Assembly: GCA_032718475.1 (NCBI GenBank)
Contig: JAUCBJ010007417.1
Span: 36,373-100,372, forward strand
Source of the DNA: Nemertoderma westbladi
Lineage: Eukaryota; Xenacoelomorpha; Nemertodermatida; Nemertodermatidae
Length of the DNA: 64,000 bases
Direction of reading: 5' to 3'
A model generated the notes under the pieces. The model was given only the letters and a program-made list of their open reading frames with translations. It made no database searches and was not told where the DNA came from. Below, piece by piece: positions 1-10,440 of this stretch; position 1 is the stretch's first letter; every line of letters begins with the position of its first letter. The position numbers and the translations under genes are program-made.

Positions 1-18
1 ACAAATCTAAAGGACTAC

Positions 19-1205
19 TTGCAAATAAACAAAGAGGGAACAATTTTCATTCAAATAAATAGCCGTAGTCTAGTTAAAAATATAAACGAACTTCGTCACG
101 CCTTGGTGGGATCCAAAAATGCCATCGTTTCTGTTACAGAAACGTGGCTAAAACGTAATATCCACGATAGTGTAGTAGCAATTCCTGGGTATGTACTACA
201 TCGACGGGATCGAAAATCTAAGAAAGGCGGGGCGGGGGGGTTCTAATTTATGTACCAATAGGAATAAATAATACAGGACGGCAGGACATAAAATCAAACA
301 ATAAACTGGAGTCAATATGGGTGGAAATAGACAATTACTTAGTATGTACTATATACAATCCTCCAAGAGCTAATAAAGAATTTTTCAAGCAGTTTTCCGA
401 AGAGCTAGAAAATGCACTAATGTTAGAACCTAGCAAGAGGATTTTAGTACAAGGCGACTTTAATATAAATATACTTAAAACAGAAAAAAATCCCAAAAAG
501 CAATTACTAAACGATCTACTTAATCAATATAACATTTCAATATTAAATACAAAGACTCCGACTCGAATAGCAAAAAACTCCGAATCGCTCATAGATTTAT
601 TACCGGTACTATCAAACATTGACAACAATAAAATTAAAGCGTGCCTTACGATTCCATGTATATTTTCTGATCATGACTACACAATAATTAAAATAAACCA
701 AAAATGCAGATCATCGGCAGGGCAACAAAAAGTATGGGTACAGTACCGTGACTACTCAAAATTTGATAAAAATAAATTCCGGGCTGACTATCAAAACTCG
801 ATATGGGACCACATTTATAATGAATCAGATATCAATAAACAATTCGAAATTTTTGAAAGTCAAATTGAAACAGTTTTAGATCGTTTTGCCCCATACAAAC
901 GGAAACTTCAACTCACAGAAAAAGAGCACCATCAATTTACAGCGGATAATAATTGGTCGACAGAAAAATTAGAGGAACTACGTAAAAATAAATATTCTAA
1001 ATTTTTACAGTGGCGGAAAACAAAATTGGAATTGGACTATAAAGAATATAAATTATTAAGGAACAAGTTTAACACACTAAACAGCAATCTGAAAAATAAA
1101 TACATTAAATCAAAATTCGCTGAGGCCTCAAATAGCAAAACACGTTGGCAAATAATAAACAAAATCCTGAACAGAAATAAAAACTTACGAAATATATGCA
1201 GCTAA
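19..1205 (+). pseudogene. LINE APE-type endonuclease region, frameshifted
   Basis: The first piece (19-246) contains the endonuclease N-terminus with the motifs SVTETWLK and IPGYVLHRRDR followed by a Lys-Lys-Gly-Gly stretch. The frame is lost at a run of G residues at 231-241; the next piece (continuing from about 241 to 1205) carries YNPPRANKEF, QGDFNINIL (endonuclease Asp/Asn motif), SLIDLL and FSDHDYTII (the SDH catalytic motif). The remaining 200 residues are a Lys-rich linker toward the reverse transcriptase. It would nick target DNA to prime reverse transcription. A single TAA at 1203-1205 separates it from the RT in the same frame. The start of the protein is outside the window. Confidence 0.8.
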
Positions 1206-2594
1206 ACACATCTTGGAAAACTAATAACTGAAAAGAAACAAATTGTAGATATTTTGAACAGCACGTATATAAATATAGGAAATTTCTATAAGGACGCGCC
1301 AATATCAAGTCAAGGCAACAATAAATTAAATGTCAAAGACGTTCACAAATTTTCATTTACGGGGGTAACAGAACTCGAAGTTTTTGAAATAATTAATAAA
1401 CTAAATAAAAATAAATCTAGTGGGCCTTCGAACATACCAACAGAAATATTTAAACAGTTAAAAGCCGACATAGTTATTCCGCTAACATACATATTAAATC
1501 AGTGCCTAACGAAATCAAAATTTCCAGATAAACTGAAAATAGTCAACATAACACCAATTTATAAAAAAGGCGATGCTCTTGACCCAGAGAATTATAGACC
1601 AGTAGCTGTAACATCACCAATTGCGAAGGTATTTGAAAAAATAATGTTTAATCAGATGCATAGATATATAAATCACAATAAAATATTATACAAAAAACAA
1701 TTTGGATTCAGGAATGGTTACTCCACTATCGATGCAATTACATACCTAACAGAAAAGTGGCGGGAGAATTTGAACAAAGGTGAATATATAGCGGTGGCAT
1801 TTTTGGATCTCAGCAAGGCATTTAATTCCATAAATAGACAACTTTTAATAGATAGACTATCAACTATAGGGTTTCACACCACAGCAACATCGCTCATACA
1901 AAATTATTTACATAACCGGAAACAAAGGGTAAGCATGGGTCAAACAAAATCCGATTGGTTAGTAGAAACCAGGGGAGTACCACAAGGAACTATTTTGGGC
2001 AGCCTACTATTCACACTATATATAAATGACATTCACCACGCCACACAAAATACAACGGACATATTGCAATACGCAGACGACACAGTATTATATACAACAC
2101 ATAAGGACCCCGTAGAGGCAACAAAAATACTAAAAGCTGAAATTGACACAATAAATAAAACGTTTCAAGATCACCATTTAAAATTAAACCCTTCAAAAAC
2201 TGAATTTTTACTCTTATCACCAAAACAACAACAAACAAATATCACGAATACTCATACACAAATTCATCTTCACGTGGGGCAGGCAGATCCAATAGACCAA
2301 TCACTATCAGTTAAATATTTAGGTGTACAAATAGATAACCAATTGCAATGGAAAGAATATAAATAAAATGACTCAAAATATGGCACTAAGTATATCAACC
2401 CTACGTAGTATAAAAGGACAGCTAACAAACACAACAAAACTGCAAATCTATAAATCACTCACATTATTAAAGCACAAATCCCTTTGCTGTCAGCCTTACG
2501 CGAATATGTCGGACTACAATTTCTATATAAATACATTAACAACATAACACAACCGTTCTCAACTCTCGACCTACCATTCCTAAATCGAGCAGAC
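1206..2594 (+). pseudogene. LINE reverse transcriptase, frameshifted
   Basis: The longest open part is 1254-2366. Reverse transcriptase blocks appear in the canonical order: ITPIYKKGD and ENYRPVAVTS, KQFGFRNGYST, AFLDLSKAFNSI (first catalytic Asp), RGVPQGTILGSLLF, QYADDTVLY (catalytic Asp pair), LKLNPSKTEF and VKYLGVQID. The same frame continues upstream to the TAA at 1203, so that stop is the only interruption between endonuclease and RT. A frameshift near 2358 ends the open frame; related sequence continues in another frame (2484-2594, with LYKYINNITQPF) until the inserted element starts at 2595. All catalytic residues are present but the copy cannot make a full protein. Confidence 0.88.
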
Positions 2595-2717
2595 GGATCT
2601 AGGACACTTCCCCCCCGGACACTTCCCCCCCGGACACTTCCCCCCCGCCCAAGTAGGACACTTCCCCCCCGGACACTTCCCCCCCGGACACTTGCCCCCC
2701 GGACACTTCCCCCCCAG
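2595..2717 (+). repeat. Left terminal inverted repeat, 16-bp C-rich units
   Basis: Seven units of CGGACACTTCCCCCCC with a spacer after the third unit. The array is the reverse complement of the right end at 3816-3939, including the spacer position. The tracts of six or seven C residues make the opposite strand a strong G-quadruplex candidate. Confidence 0.9.
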
Positions 2718-2890
2718 TTAAAGTGTTAAAATTAATCTGGGTGCATCAAAGCAATAAACAAAAGTTAAAGATGGTTACAGGACAAGTTGTATCTAGACAA
2801 GTTTTTTGAAAATTATAAAAGAAACATTTTTTAGTCAAATTTTGTTTGTTTTTCTTTTAATTCCTTTAATTCTTTAAATTTCTTTTAATT

Positions 2891-3125
2891 GGGGGCTGCC
2901 GCCGCCAAACCCCCGCTTCTTTTGTTGGGAGCTACCGCCCCCAAACCCCCGCTTCTTTTGTTGGGAGCTACCGCCCCCAAACCCCCGCTTATTTTCTTGG
3001 GGGCTGCCGCCCCCAAACCCCCGCTTCCTTTGTTGGGAGCTACCGCCCCCAAACCCCCGCTTATTTTCTTGGGGGCTGCCGCCCCCAAACCCCCGCTTCT
3101 TTTCTTGGGGGTTATCGCCCCCAGA
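2891..3125 (+). repeat. 36-bp C-rich minisatellite inside the TIR element
   Basis: About six and a half units of roughly 36 bp, each with the core GCCCCCAAACCCCCGCTT and a variable TTTTGTTGGGAGCTACC part. It lies in the middle of the 2595-3939 element. Open frames on both strands through it are a by-product of the period being a multiple of three and are not genes. Confidence 0.9.
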
Positions 3126-3815
3126 CCGCGGCATTTCCCTGAGTGCCCGTGGTGAAAGACTTAAGACCACTTTAAAATAATTAATTCATGTTTGTATCAT
3201 TAGATAATAAATTGACTAAGCCTAAAGTAGGAGCTGTATTGAATGTTAACCAATTTAATATATAAATTACTACAATATTATATAATTCAACAAAATCCTA
3301 TTAAAAATATTGCAAGTAACCAGGAAATTTAATATGTAGTGTGTATAATATCTATATACAGTAGTATGTATAGTAGTAATACGTATACCAATATGTAATG
3401 CTGAACACAGAATACAGGTCGACGCATGTCGATTTTACCCTGGAGAGGTATAATTTTGATTGCAACAATAATATTAATCCCCATCTGCTACAATTTGAAG
3501 AATACTATTACATAATAATACCTATAATTAAAACAATTAATTATTATAATTCTATAGTTAATAAAAACAGTATATCATTCCGGGGATGGAATTTATAGGT
3601 CATCTAATATAATTAATTGTTTAAAGATTAGTAAACAATACGATGTAATTGCATTGATAAAACCCATAAATAAAACTTGGATATAAAATGTAAAATCGGG
3701 ATGCAAAAGATCACTTTCTGAGCTACGAATGGAAAATTGGATACAAATTATCTGGATACAAGCGGTCCGTTTACCTTACAAAATGAAAAATACGAATGTG
3801 CGAAGTTAAGAACAG

Positions 3816-3939
3816 TCGGGGGGGAAGTGTCCGCGGGGGGGAAGTGTCTGGGGGGGAAGTGTCCGGGGGGGAAGTGTCCTACTTGAGCGGGGGGGAACTG
3901 TCCGGGGGGGAAGTGTCCGGGGGGGAAGTGTCCGAACAC
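3816..3939 (-). repeat. Right terminal inverted repeat, 16-bp G-rich units
   Basis: Seven units of GGGGGGGAAGTGTCCG on the plus strand, mirror image of the left end at 2595-2717. The outermost bases of the two ends (GGATCT and, inverted, GTGTTC) differ slightly, so the terminal few bases have diverged or the ends are set a few bases off. Confidence 0.88.
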
Positions 3940-3948
3940 CGAGCAGAC

Positions 3949-4149
3949 ATAAAAATAAATCCACGCACTAACAACATAAACATTCCACACACAAAAAACA
4001 GATACGGGCACGAAAGTATTACAGTAAATCTTATTAATTTATGGAACACATTACCGGTTCACGTGACAAGTTCAAAATCACTCCAAATTTTTAAAAATCT
4101 ATTGAAAAAAATATTCCATGTAAAATTTGAGCGGAGCGAGGTGACATAA
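3949..4149 (+). pseudogene. LINE C-terminal coding fragment
   Basis: This continues the LINE protein after the inserted element. It carries the conserved C-terminal block of many non-LTR elements: RYGHESITVNLINLWNTLP followed by a Lys-rich helix, and ends at TAA 4147-4149. The fragment matches the kind of sequence expected directly after LDLPFLNRAD at the left insertion edge, which is how the insertion was recognised. Confidence 0.8.
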
Positions 4150-4484
4150 TTAGTAATATATAATAAAATGAACACGAACCGCAAAATAAACACAAAAGTC
4201 AAAATATAAAAAACCTGCACCCCCAACAAATGAATGTTTAATAACAAACTATCTTTAACAATTACCTACCTATTGATTACGTTTATTGTGCTGTGTATAG
4301 AGTACTACCGTTTAGTTAGGAATTATTAGATACAGTAGCTTATATGTATATTTAGTTAGAAACATGCATCATAGATACATGCCGCCCTGTGACACTTATT
4401 CAGTCAATTATCAGTAGGTACCTCGTGTACAAACTGCCTCATGTATGTTTTGTTGCATAATGAGTTTTACTGAATAAAAGAGTT

Positions 4485-4519
4485 GAATGAATGAATGAAT
4501 GAATGAATGAATGAATGAA
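4485..4519 (+). repeat. (GAAT)n LINE 3' tail
   Basis: Eight or nine perfect GAAT units follow AATAAA at 4473-4478 by seven bases. Tetranucleotide tails are the normal 3' end of several LINE clades and mark the end of this copy. The 60-bp minisatellite starts at 4521 without intervening sequence. Confidence 0.9.
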
Positions 4520-4520
4520 A

Positions 4521-7500
4521 GTACCCCTTAGTACATCCGTTATTGTTGCAGGTCAGACAGGGTGCGGTAAGACCACCCAAGTACCCCTTAGTACATCCGT
4601 TATTGTTGCAGGTCAGACAGGGTGCGGTAAGACCACCCAAGTACCCCTTAGTACATCCGTTATTGTTGCAGGTCAGACAGGGTGCGGTAAGACCACCCAG
4701 GTACCCCAGTATACCTGTTATTGTTGCAGGTCAGACAAGGTGTGGTAAGACCACCCAGGTACCCCCCAGGACATCCGATATTGTTGCAGGTCAGACAGGG
4801 TGTGGTAAGACCACCCAGGTACCCCCCAGTACATCCGTTATTGTTGCAGGTCAGACAGGGTGCGGTAATATCACCCAAGTACCCCTTAGTACATCCGTTA
4901 TTGTTGCAGGTCAGACAGGGTGCGGTAAGACCACCCAGGTACCCCATTACACCTGTTATTGTTGCAGGTCAGACAAGGTGCGGTAAGACCACCCAGGTAC
5001 CCCCCAGTACATCCGATATTGTTGCAGGTCAGACAGGGTGCGGTAAGACCACCCAAGTACCCCTTAGTACATCCGTTATTGTTGCAGGTCAGACAGGGTG
5101 TGGTAAGAAGACCACCCAAGTACCCCTTAGTACATCCGTTATTGTTGCAGGTCAGACAGGGTGCGGTAAGACCACCCAGGTACCCCTTAGTACATCCGTT
5201 ATTGTTGCAGGTCAGGCAGGGTGCGGTAAGACCACCCAGGTACCCCCCAGTACATCCGATATTGTTGCAGGTCAGACAGGGTGCGGTAAGACCACCCAAG
5301 TACCCCTTAGTACATCCGTTATTGTTGCAGGTCAGACAGGGTGCGGTAAGACCACCCAGGTACCCCAGTACATCCGTTATTGTTGCAGGTCAGACAGGGT
5401 GTGGTAAGAAGACCACTCAAGTACCCCTTAGTACATCCGTTATTGTTGCAGGTCAGACAGGGTGCGGTAAGACCACCCAGGTACCCCCCAGTACATCCGA
5501 TATTGTTGCAGGTCAGACAGGGTGCGGTAAGACCACCCAAGTACCCCTTAGTACATCCGTTATTGTTGCAGGTCAGACAGGGTGCGGTAAGACCACCCAG
5601 GTACCCCCCCAGTACATCCGATATTGTTGCAGGTCAGACAGGGTGCGGTAAGACCACCCAAGTACCCCTTAGTACATCCGTTATTGTTGCAGGTCAGACA
5701 GGGTGCGGTAAGACCACCCAGGTACCCCCCAGTACATCCGATATTGTTGCAGGTCAGACAGGGTGCGGTAAGACCACCCAGGTACCCCCCAGTACATCCG
5801 TTTTTGTTGCAGGTCAGACAGGGTGCGGTAAGACCACCCAGGTACCCCAGTACATCCGTTATTGTTGCAGGTCAGACAGGGTGTGGTAAGAAGACCACCC
5901 AAGTACCCCTTAGTACATCCGTTATTGTTGCAGGTCAGACAGGGTGCGGTAAGACCACCCAGGTACCCCCCCAGTACATTCGTTTTTGTTGCAGGTCAGA
6001 CAGGGTGCGGTAAGACCACCCAAGTACCCCTTAGTACATCCGTTATTGTTGCAGGTCAGACAGGGTGCGGTAAGACCACCCAGGTACCCCCCAGTACATC
6101 CGTTTTTGTTGCAGGTCAGACAGGGTGCGGTAAGACCACCCAAGTACCCCTTAGTACATCCGTTATTGTTGCAGGTCAGACAGGGTGCGGTAAGACCACC
6201 CAAGTACCCCTTAGTACATCCGTTATTGTTGCAGGTCAGACAGGGTGCGGTAAGACCACCCAGGTACCCCCCAGTACATCCGTTTTTGTTGCAGGTCAGA
6301 CAGGGTGCGGTAAGACCACCCAGGTACCCCTTAGTACATCCGTTATTGTTGCAGGTCAGACAGGGTGCGGTAAGACCACCCAGGTACCCCCCAGTACATC
6401 CGATATTGTTGCAGGTCAGACAGGGTGCGGTAAGACCACCCAGGTACCCCCCAGTACATCCGTTTTTGTTGCAGGTCAGACAGGGTGCGGTAAGACCACC
6501 CAGGTACCCCAGTACATCCGTTATTGTTGCAGGTCAGACAGGGTGTGGTAAGAAGACCACCCAAGTACCCCTTAGTACATCCGTTATTGTTGCAGGTCAG
6601 ACAGGGTGCGGTAAGACCACCCAGGTACCCCCCCAGTACATTCGTTTTTGTTGCAGGTCAGACAGGGTGCGGTAAGACCACCCAAGTACCCCTTAGTACA
6701 TCCGTTATTGTTGCAGGTCAGACAGGGTGCGGTAAGACCACCCAGGTACCCCCCAGTACATCCGTTTTTGTTGCAGGTCAGACAGGGTGCGGTAAGACCA
6801 CCCAAGTACCCCTTAGTACATCCGTTATTGTTGCAGGTCAGACAGGGTGCGGTAAGACCACCCAAGTACCCCTTAGTACATCCGTTATTGTTGCAGGTCA
6901 GACAGGGTGCGGTAAGACCACCCAGGTACCCCCCAGTACATCCGTTTTTGTTGCAGGTCAGACAGGGTGCGGTAAGACCACCCAAGTACCCCTTAGTACA
7001 TCCGTTATTGTTGCAGGTCAGACAGGGTGCGGTAAGACCACCCAAGTACCCCTTAGTACATCCGTTATTGTTGCAGGTCAGACAGGGTGCGGTAAGTCCA
7101 CCCAGGTACCCCTTAGTACATCCGTTATTGTTGCAGGTCAGACAGGGTGCGGTAAGACCACCCAAGTACCCCTTAGTACATCCGTTATTGTTGCAGGTCA
7201 GACAGGGTGCGGTAAGACCACCCAGGTACCCCCCAGTACATCCGTTTTTGTTGCAGGTCAGACAGGGTGCGGTAAGACCACCCAAGTACCCCTTAGTACA
7301 TCCGTTATTGTTGCAGGTCAGACAGGGTGCGGTAAGACCACCCAAGTACCCCTTAGTACATCCGTTATTGTTGCAGGTCAGACAGGGTGCGGTAAGACCA
7401 CCCAGGTACCCCCCAGTACATCCGTTTTTGTTGCAGGTCAGACAGGGTGCGGTAAGACCACCCAAGTTCCCCTTAGTACATCCGTTATTGTTGCAGGTCA

Positions 7501-8080
7501 GACAGGGTGCGGTAAGACCACCCAAGTACCCCTTAGTACATCCGTTATTGTTGCAGGTCAGACAGGGTGCGGTAAGAAGACCACCCAAGTACCCCTTAGT
7601 ACATCCGTTATTGTTGCAGGTCAGACAGGGTGCGGTAAGACCACCCAGGTACCCCCAGTACATCCGATATTGTTGCAGGTCAGACAGGGTGCGGTAAGAC
7701 CACCCAAGTACCCCTTAGTACATCCGTTATTGTTGCAGGTCAGGCAGGGTGCGGTAAGACCACCCAGGTACCCCCCAGTACATCCGATATTGTTGCAGGT
7801 CAGACAGGGTGCGGTAAGACCACCCAAGTACCCCTCAGTACATCCGTTATTGTTGCAGGTCAGGCAGGGTGCGGTAAGACCACCCAGGTACCCCCAGTAC
7901 ATCCGTTATTGTTGCAGGTCAGACAGGGTGCGGTAAGAAGACCACCCAAGTACCCCTTAGTACATCCGTTATTGTTGCAGGTCAGACAGGGTGCGGTAAG
8001 ACCACCCAAGTACCCCTTAGTACATCCGTTATTGTTGCAGGTCAGACAGGGTGCGGTAAGACCACCCAGGTACCCCAGTA
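4521..8080 (+). repeat. ~60-bp minisatellite built on the DHX9 Walker A exon start
   Basis: About 60 tandem units of mostly 60 bp (57, 59, 61 and 63 bp variants). The common unit contains TTATTGTTGCAG, then GTCAGACAGGGTGCGGTAAG, then ACCACCCARGTACCCC and a short variable link. The last unit (from 8041) is part of the real DHX9 exon, where these bases encode [11 protein letters not shown]. Three main sub-types differ in the link and in CCGTTATTG, CCGATATTG or CCGTTTTTG. A 662-bp block is duplicated (about 5681-5902 equals 6343-6564). Every unit carries an acceptor-like GCAG and a strong donor-like GCG-GTAAGA. Units of 57, 60 and 63 bp keep the reading frame; units of 59 and 61 bp break it. Confidence 0.95.
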
Positions 8081-8495
8081 TATTCTCTCTCGGATGATCA
8101 GCCAAGGCAGGGCGGCTGACTGCAACATCGTGGTCACTCAACCACGACGGATTTCCGCGATTTCTGTTGCGGAACGCGTCGCAGCTGAACGAGGCGAGGA
8201 CATCGCTGATTCTGTCGGGTACTCGGTACGTTTCGAGTCCTACCTCCCACGGCCTCACGGCTCCGTAATGTTCTGCACCGTGGGCGTCCTCCTCAGGAAG
8301 CTTGAGTCCGGTCTCCGAGGAGTATCCCACGTAATTGTGGACGAGATCCACGAACGGGATTTGAACTCGGATTTTCTCCTCATTCTCCTTAAAGACATGG
8401 TCGCCAAGTATCCTGCTATGAGAGTGATTCTCATGAGCGCGACCATCGATACCTCCATGTTTAGCGATTACTTTGGCAATTGTCCAGTCATAGAG
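8041..8495 (+). CDS. DHX9: DHX9-family RNA helicase, exon with motifs I-III
   Basis: DEAH-box ATP-dependent RNA/DNA helicase of the DHX9 (RNA helicase A, maleless) family, a mainly nuclear protein that unwinds duplex nucleic acids in transcription and RNA processing. This exon encodes motif I (GQTGCGKTT, nucleotide phosphate binding), motif Ia (TQPRRI), motif II (DEIHERD) and motif III (LMSATID). The start is set after GCAG at 8040, but the codons before it read SVIVAG, which also fits the strand preceding a P-loop, so the exon may begin further left; the frame stays open back to 7878, where a 59-bp unit breaks it (TAA 7875-7877). The donor is GAG-GTTTGT at 8496; the exon ends in phase 0. Exons with the N-terminal RNA-binding domains are not in the window. 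Confidence 0.93.
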
Positions 8496-8699
8496 GTTTG
8501 TTTTTATATTATATCGTTCTTCCGTTCGTACTTTTAATACAAATATTGCATTCCATTTGGGAGACGTGATAATTTTGTTTTTTTTTTACAATAAAACTTT
8601 ACTTGAAAATTTAAATACTCTGTCTGTAGTATATATAACAACATGTTTATTGTGTTGAACTTTATACGTCGGTTGGGAATACTTTATGTGACTACCGGT
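8496..8699 (+). other. Start of DHX9 intron, AT-rich
   Basis: The intron opens with GTTTGTTTTTAT and is AT-rich with a T-run near 8576-8587. No gene or repeat was recognised here. The intron runs to 13671 and holds two MITE copies and the 51-bp array. Confidence 0.7.
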
Positions 8700-8701
8700 T
8701 A

Positions 8702-9783
8702 GAGTTGTAACTGAGACCTGTTTTTCTTAATCCCGGTGTACCAGAGACCTACCCAGAGAATTATTTTGAAAAATACCGGAGACCAGAGCCGGAGATCAGA
8801 GACTTTGTTTATTTTTGTACTTACAATTTGATTACTCCCCTATAGCACAAACAGGTACATACGGCCTTAGAACTATTTTTCTATGGTTGAATTACAGTAA
8901 AGTAAATCCAACCCATTTCAACCTCTACTTACTTACCCATTGTAAGAAAATAAGCGCACGTACAGTTTTGGGGGCTTAATTAATATTAATTTGGTTATTT
9001 GTTTATTAATTCGTTCTTATTTTGTTACTACTACTACTACTACTACTTATGTTATCGTCTATTATCTATTATCTATTATCTTATGATGTTATCATCTATT
9101 TTGTTATTGTTAATAATATGTTACATAAATTTGTTTTGCGCCATAGGTACCGGTACTTTGTTAATTAAACTAAAGGCACTTATTTTACAATTGTTCAAAT
9201 CATATACATTTCAATGTACTATAAACTTAGTCATTTACGAATACTTAGTGCACCCAGGTATAGTGCTCTACTCGCCCCATTTACAAGCCTCGTTACGCTC
9301 GTTCTCTCCATTTGGTCGTCATATTATCTATCCAATAACAAATTGAATGGAGATCAGCCCTTTCTTTCACTTTTAAACTTTGAGTGCTCAAATTAAGCGC
9401 CCGTATCCTTAAAGAAGAACCATCTTTAGGTGCTAATTTAACTTAAAATTAAACGCACCTTAAATTAATTAAATAGAAGATTATCGGTACATTTATTAGA
9501 AATATAAATAGTGTAAAAGTAAATATATATAATTGTGTTGAATTGGTATATGAAAAATAGTTAAAAATGAAAGAAATAATTGTAAAAAATTTGTGAAAAA
9601 TAATCATCATTTCACATTTTGTGTTGTACAGGATCTATTTTTAAATATCTATTTCTGTCAAATCACTTATCTCTGGGTAAAATGCCTGTTTCAATACCCG
9701 GGAACCAGAGAACTATCCGGAGACCGAAAAATAGCCCGGAGAATCCAGAGACAGAGATCAATGACAAGTCTCTGTTTCAACTC
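8702..9783. mobile_element. TA-flanked TIR element (MITE family A, copy 1)
   Basis: The left end GAGTTGTAACTGAGACCTG (8702) and the inverted right end GAGTTGAAACAGAGACTTG (ending 9783) match at all but a few positions, and both ends are bordered by TA (8700-8701, 9784-9785). That is the pattern of Tc1/mariner-type non-autonomous elements. Subterminal blocks rich in GAGACC and CCGGAGA repeats occur near both ends and recur in copy 2. The interior is AT-rich, with small runs of ACT (9027-9047) and CTATTAT (about 9057-9080). No transposase was seen. Confidence 0.65.
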
Positions 9784-9801
9784 TACTACCGGTATATACT
9801 A

Positions 9802-10026
9802 GAGTTGAAACAGAGACCTGTTTTTCTTAATCCCGGTGAACCAGAGACCTACCCGGAGAATTATTTTGAAAAATACTGTAGACCACAGATCAGAGACTTT
9901 GCTTATTTTTCTACAATAATAATTGATTATAGCACAAACAAGTACCGGTACGTAATTATATTACGTATTATATAGAGTTGAAACAGAGACCTGTCACTGA
10001 TCAAAAACAGGTCTCTGTTTCAACTC
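9802..10026. mobile_element. TA-flanked TIR element (MITE family A, copy 2)
   Basis: A 225-bp element with ends GAGTTGAAACAGAGACCTG and its inverse, bordered by TA at 9800-9801 and 10027-10028. It begins 18 bp after copy 1 and shares the block ending in CCGGTGAACCAGAGACC with it. A second left-end copy at 9975 faces the right end across a 12-base loop, making a perfect 22-bp stem hairpin at 9973-10028. It lies about 400 bp before the 51-bp array. Confidence 0.72.
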
Positions 10027-10440
10027 TAGTATTATATTATATAATTACTTAAATATTGTAACTATTTTCTATACTCCAACACATTCGACCCTTAAAACCC
10101 AATAACAATCGAAAAAATAATCGCTGAGTACAGTTTAGGTTATTGTAACATTAATTTGTTTTCAGTTTTCCTACATTTAGGTAATTTGTCTATAATAAAA
10201 AAAGGCATTTACCTTCCAATGTTTCTATAAACTTGGTCATTTACTACTCCGCTCGCCACCTTTACAAGCCTCATTGCGCTCGTATCACCATTTGTTCTCC
10301 GTAATATATAACCTACGCCTACAACAAGGTGAAAAGAACTCAACCTTTACTTTTCAACTTTGTGCTCAAATTAAGCACACTTATCCTTAAAATAAGAACC
10401 CCTGTAGGTGCTAAATTATCTTAATTAAATCGGGTTAAAT

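Larger units (their letters stand above)
2595..3939. mobile_element. Non-autonomous DNA transposon with repeat-built TIRs
   Basis: A 1,345-bp segment splits the LINE coding region. It is flanked by a 9-bp direct repeat, CGAGCAGAC, at 2586-2594 and 3940-3948, read as a target-site duplication. Removing the segment and one repeat copy brings LINE coding sequence on both sides into one frame, which supports a genuine insertion. Both ends are inverted repeats of about 120 bp made of seven copies of CGGACACTTCCCCCCC, interrupted at the same internal place by a short GCYCAAGTA spacer. A 9-bp duplication with long TIRs is typical of Mutator-like elements, but no transposase is encoded, so the superfamily is an inference. 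The interior holds a C-rich 36-bp minisatellite and AT-rich DNA. Confidence 0.8.
1..4520 (+). mobile_element. Decayed non-LTR retrotransposon (LINE), interrupted
   Basis: The segment reads, in order, an APE-type endonuclease, a reverse transcriptase and a C-terminal tail, then a 3' untranslated region with AATAAA at 4473-4478 and a (GAAT)n tail ending at 4519. A microsatellite tail of this kind and the endonuclease plus RT order fit the CR1/L2/Jockey group; the exact clade is not resolved. The left end lies outside the window. The frame is broken by a G-tract near 231-241, a TAA at 1203-1205 and a frameshift near 2358, and a 1.35-kb element is inserted at 2595. The copy is therefore dead. Its 3' tail abuts the 60-bp minisatellite directly, so it probably inserted at or inside that array in the intron upstream of the DHX9 exon. 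Confidence 0.85.

Noticed and set aside
2889-3170. Gly/Pro-rich open frames on both strands
   Set aside because: Translation of the 36-bp C-rich minisatellite inside the TIR element.
4521-8097. Many open frames of 60-470 codons on both strands ([14 protein letters not shown] and [12 protein letters not shown] repeats)
   Set aside because: They are translations of the 60-bp array in the other frames; the period is a multiple of three and the unit lacks stops in those frames. Only the frame of the last unit belongs to a gene.
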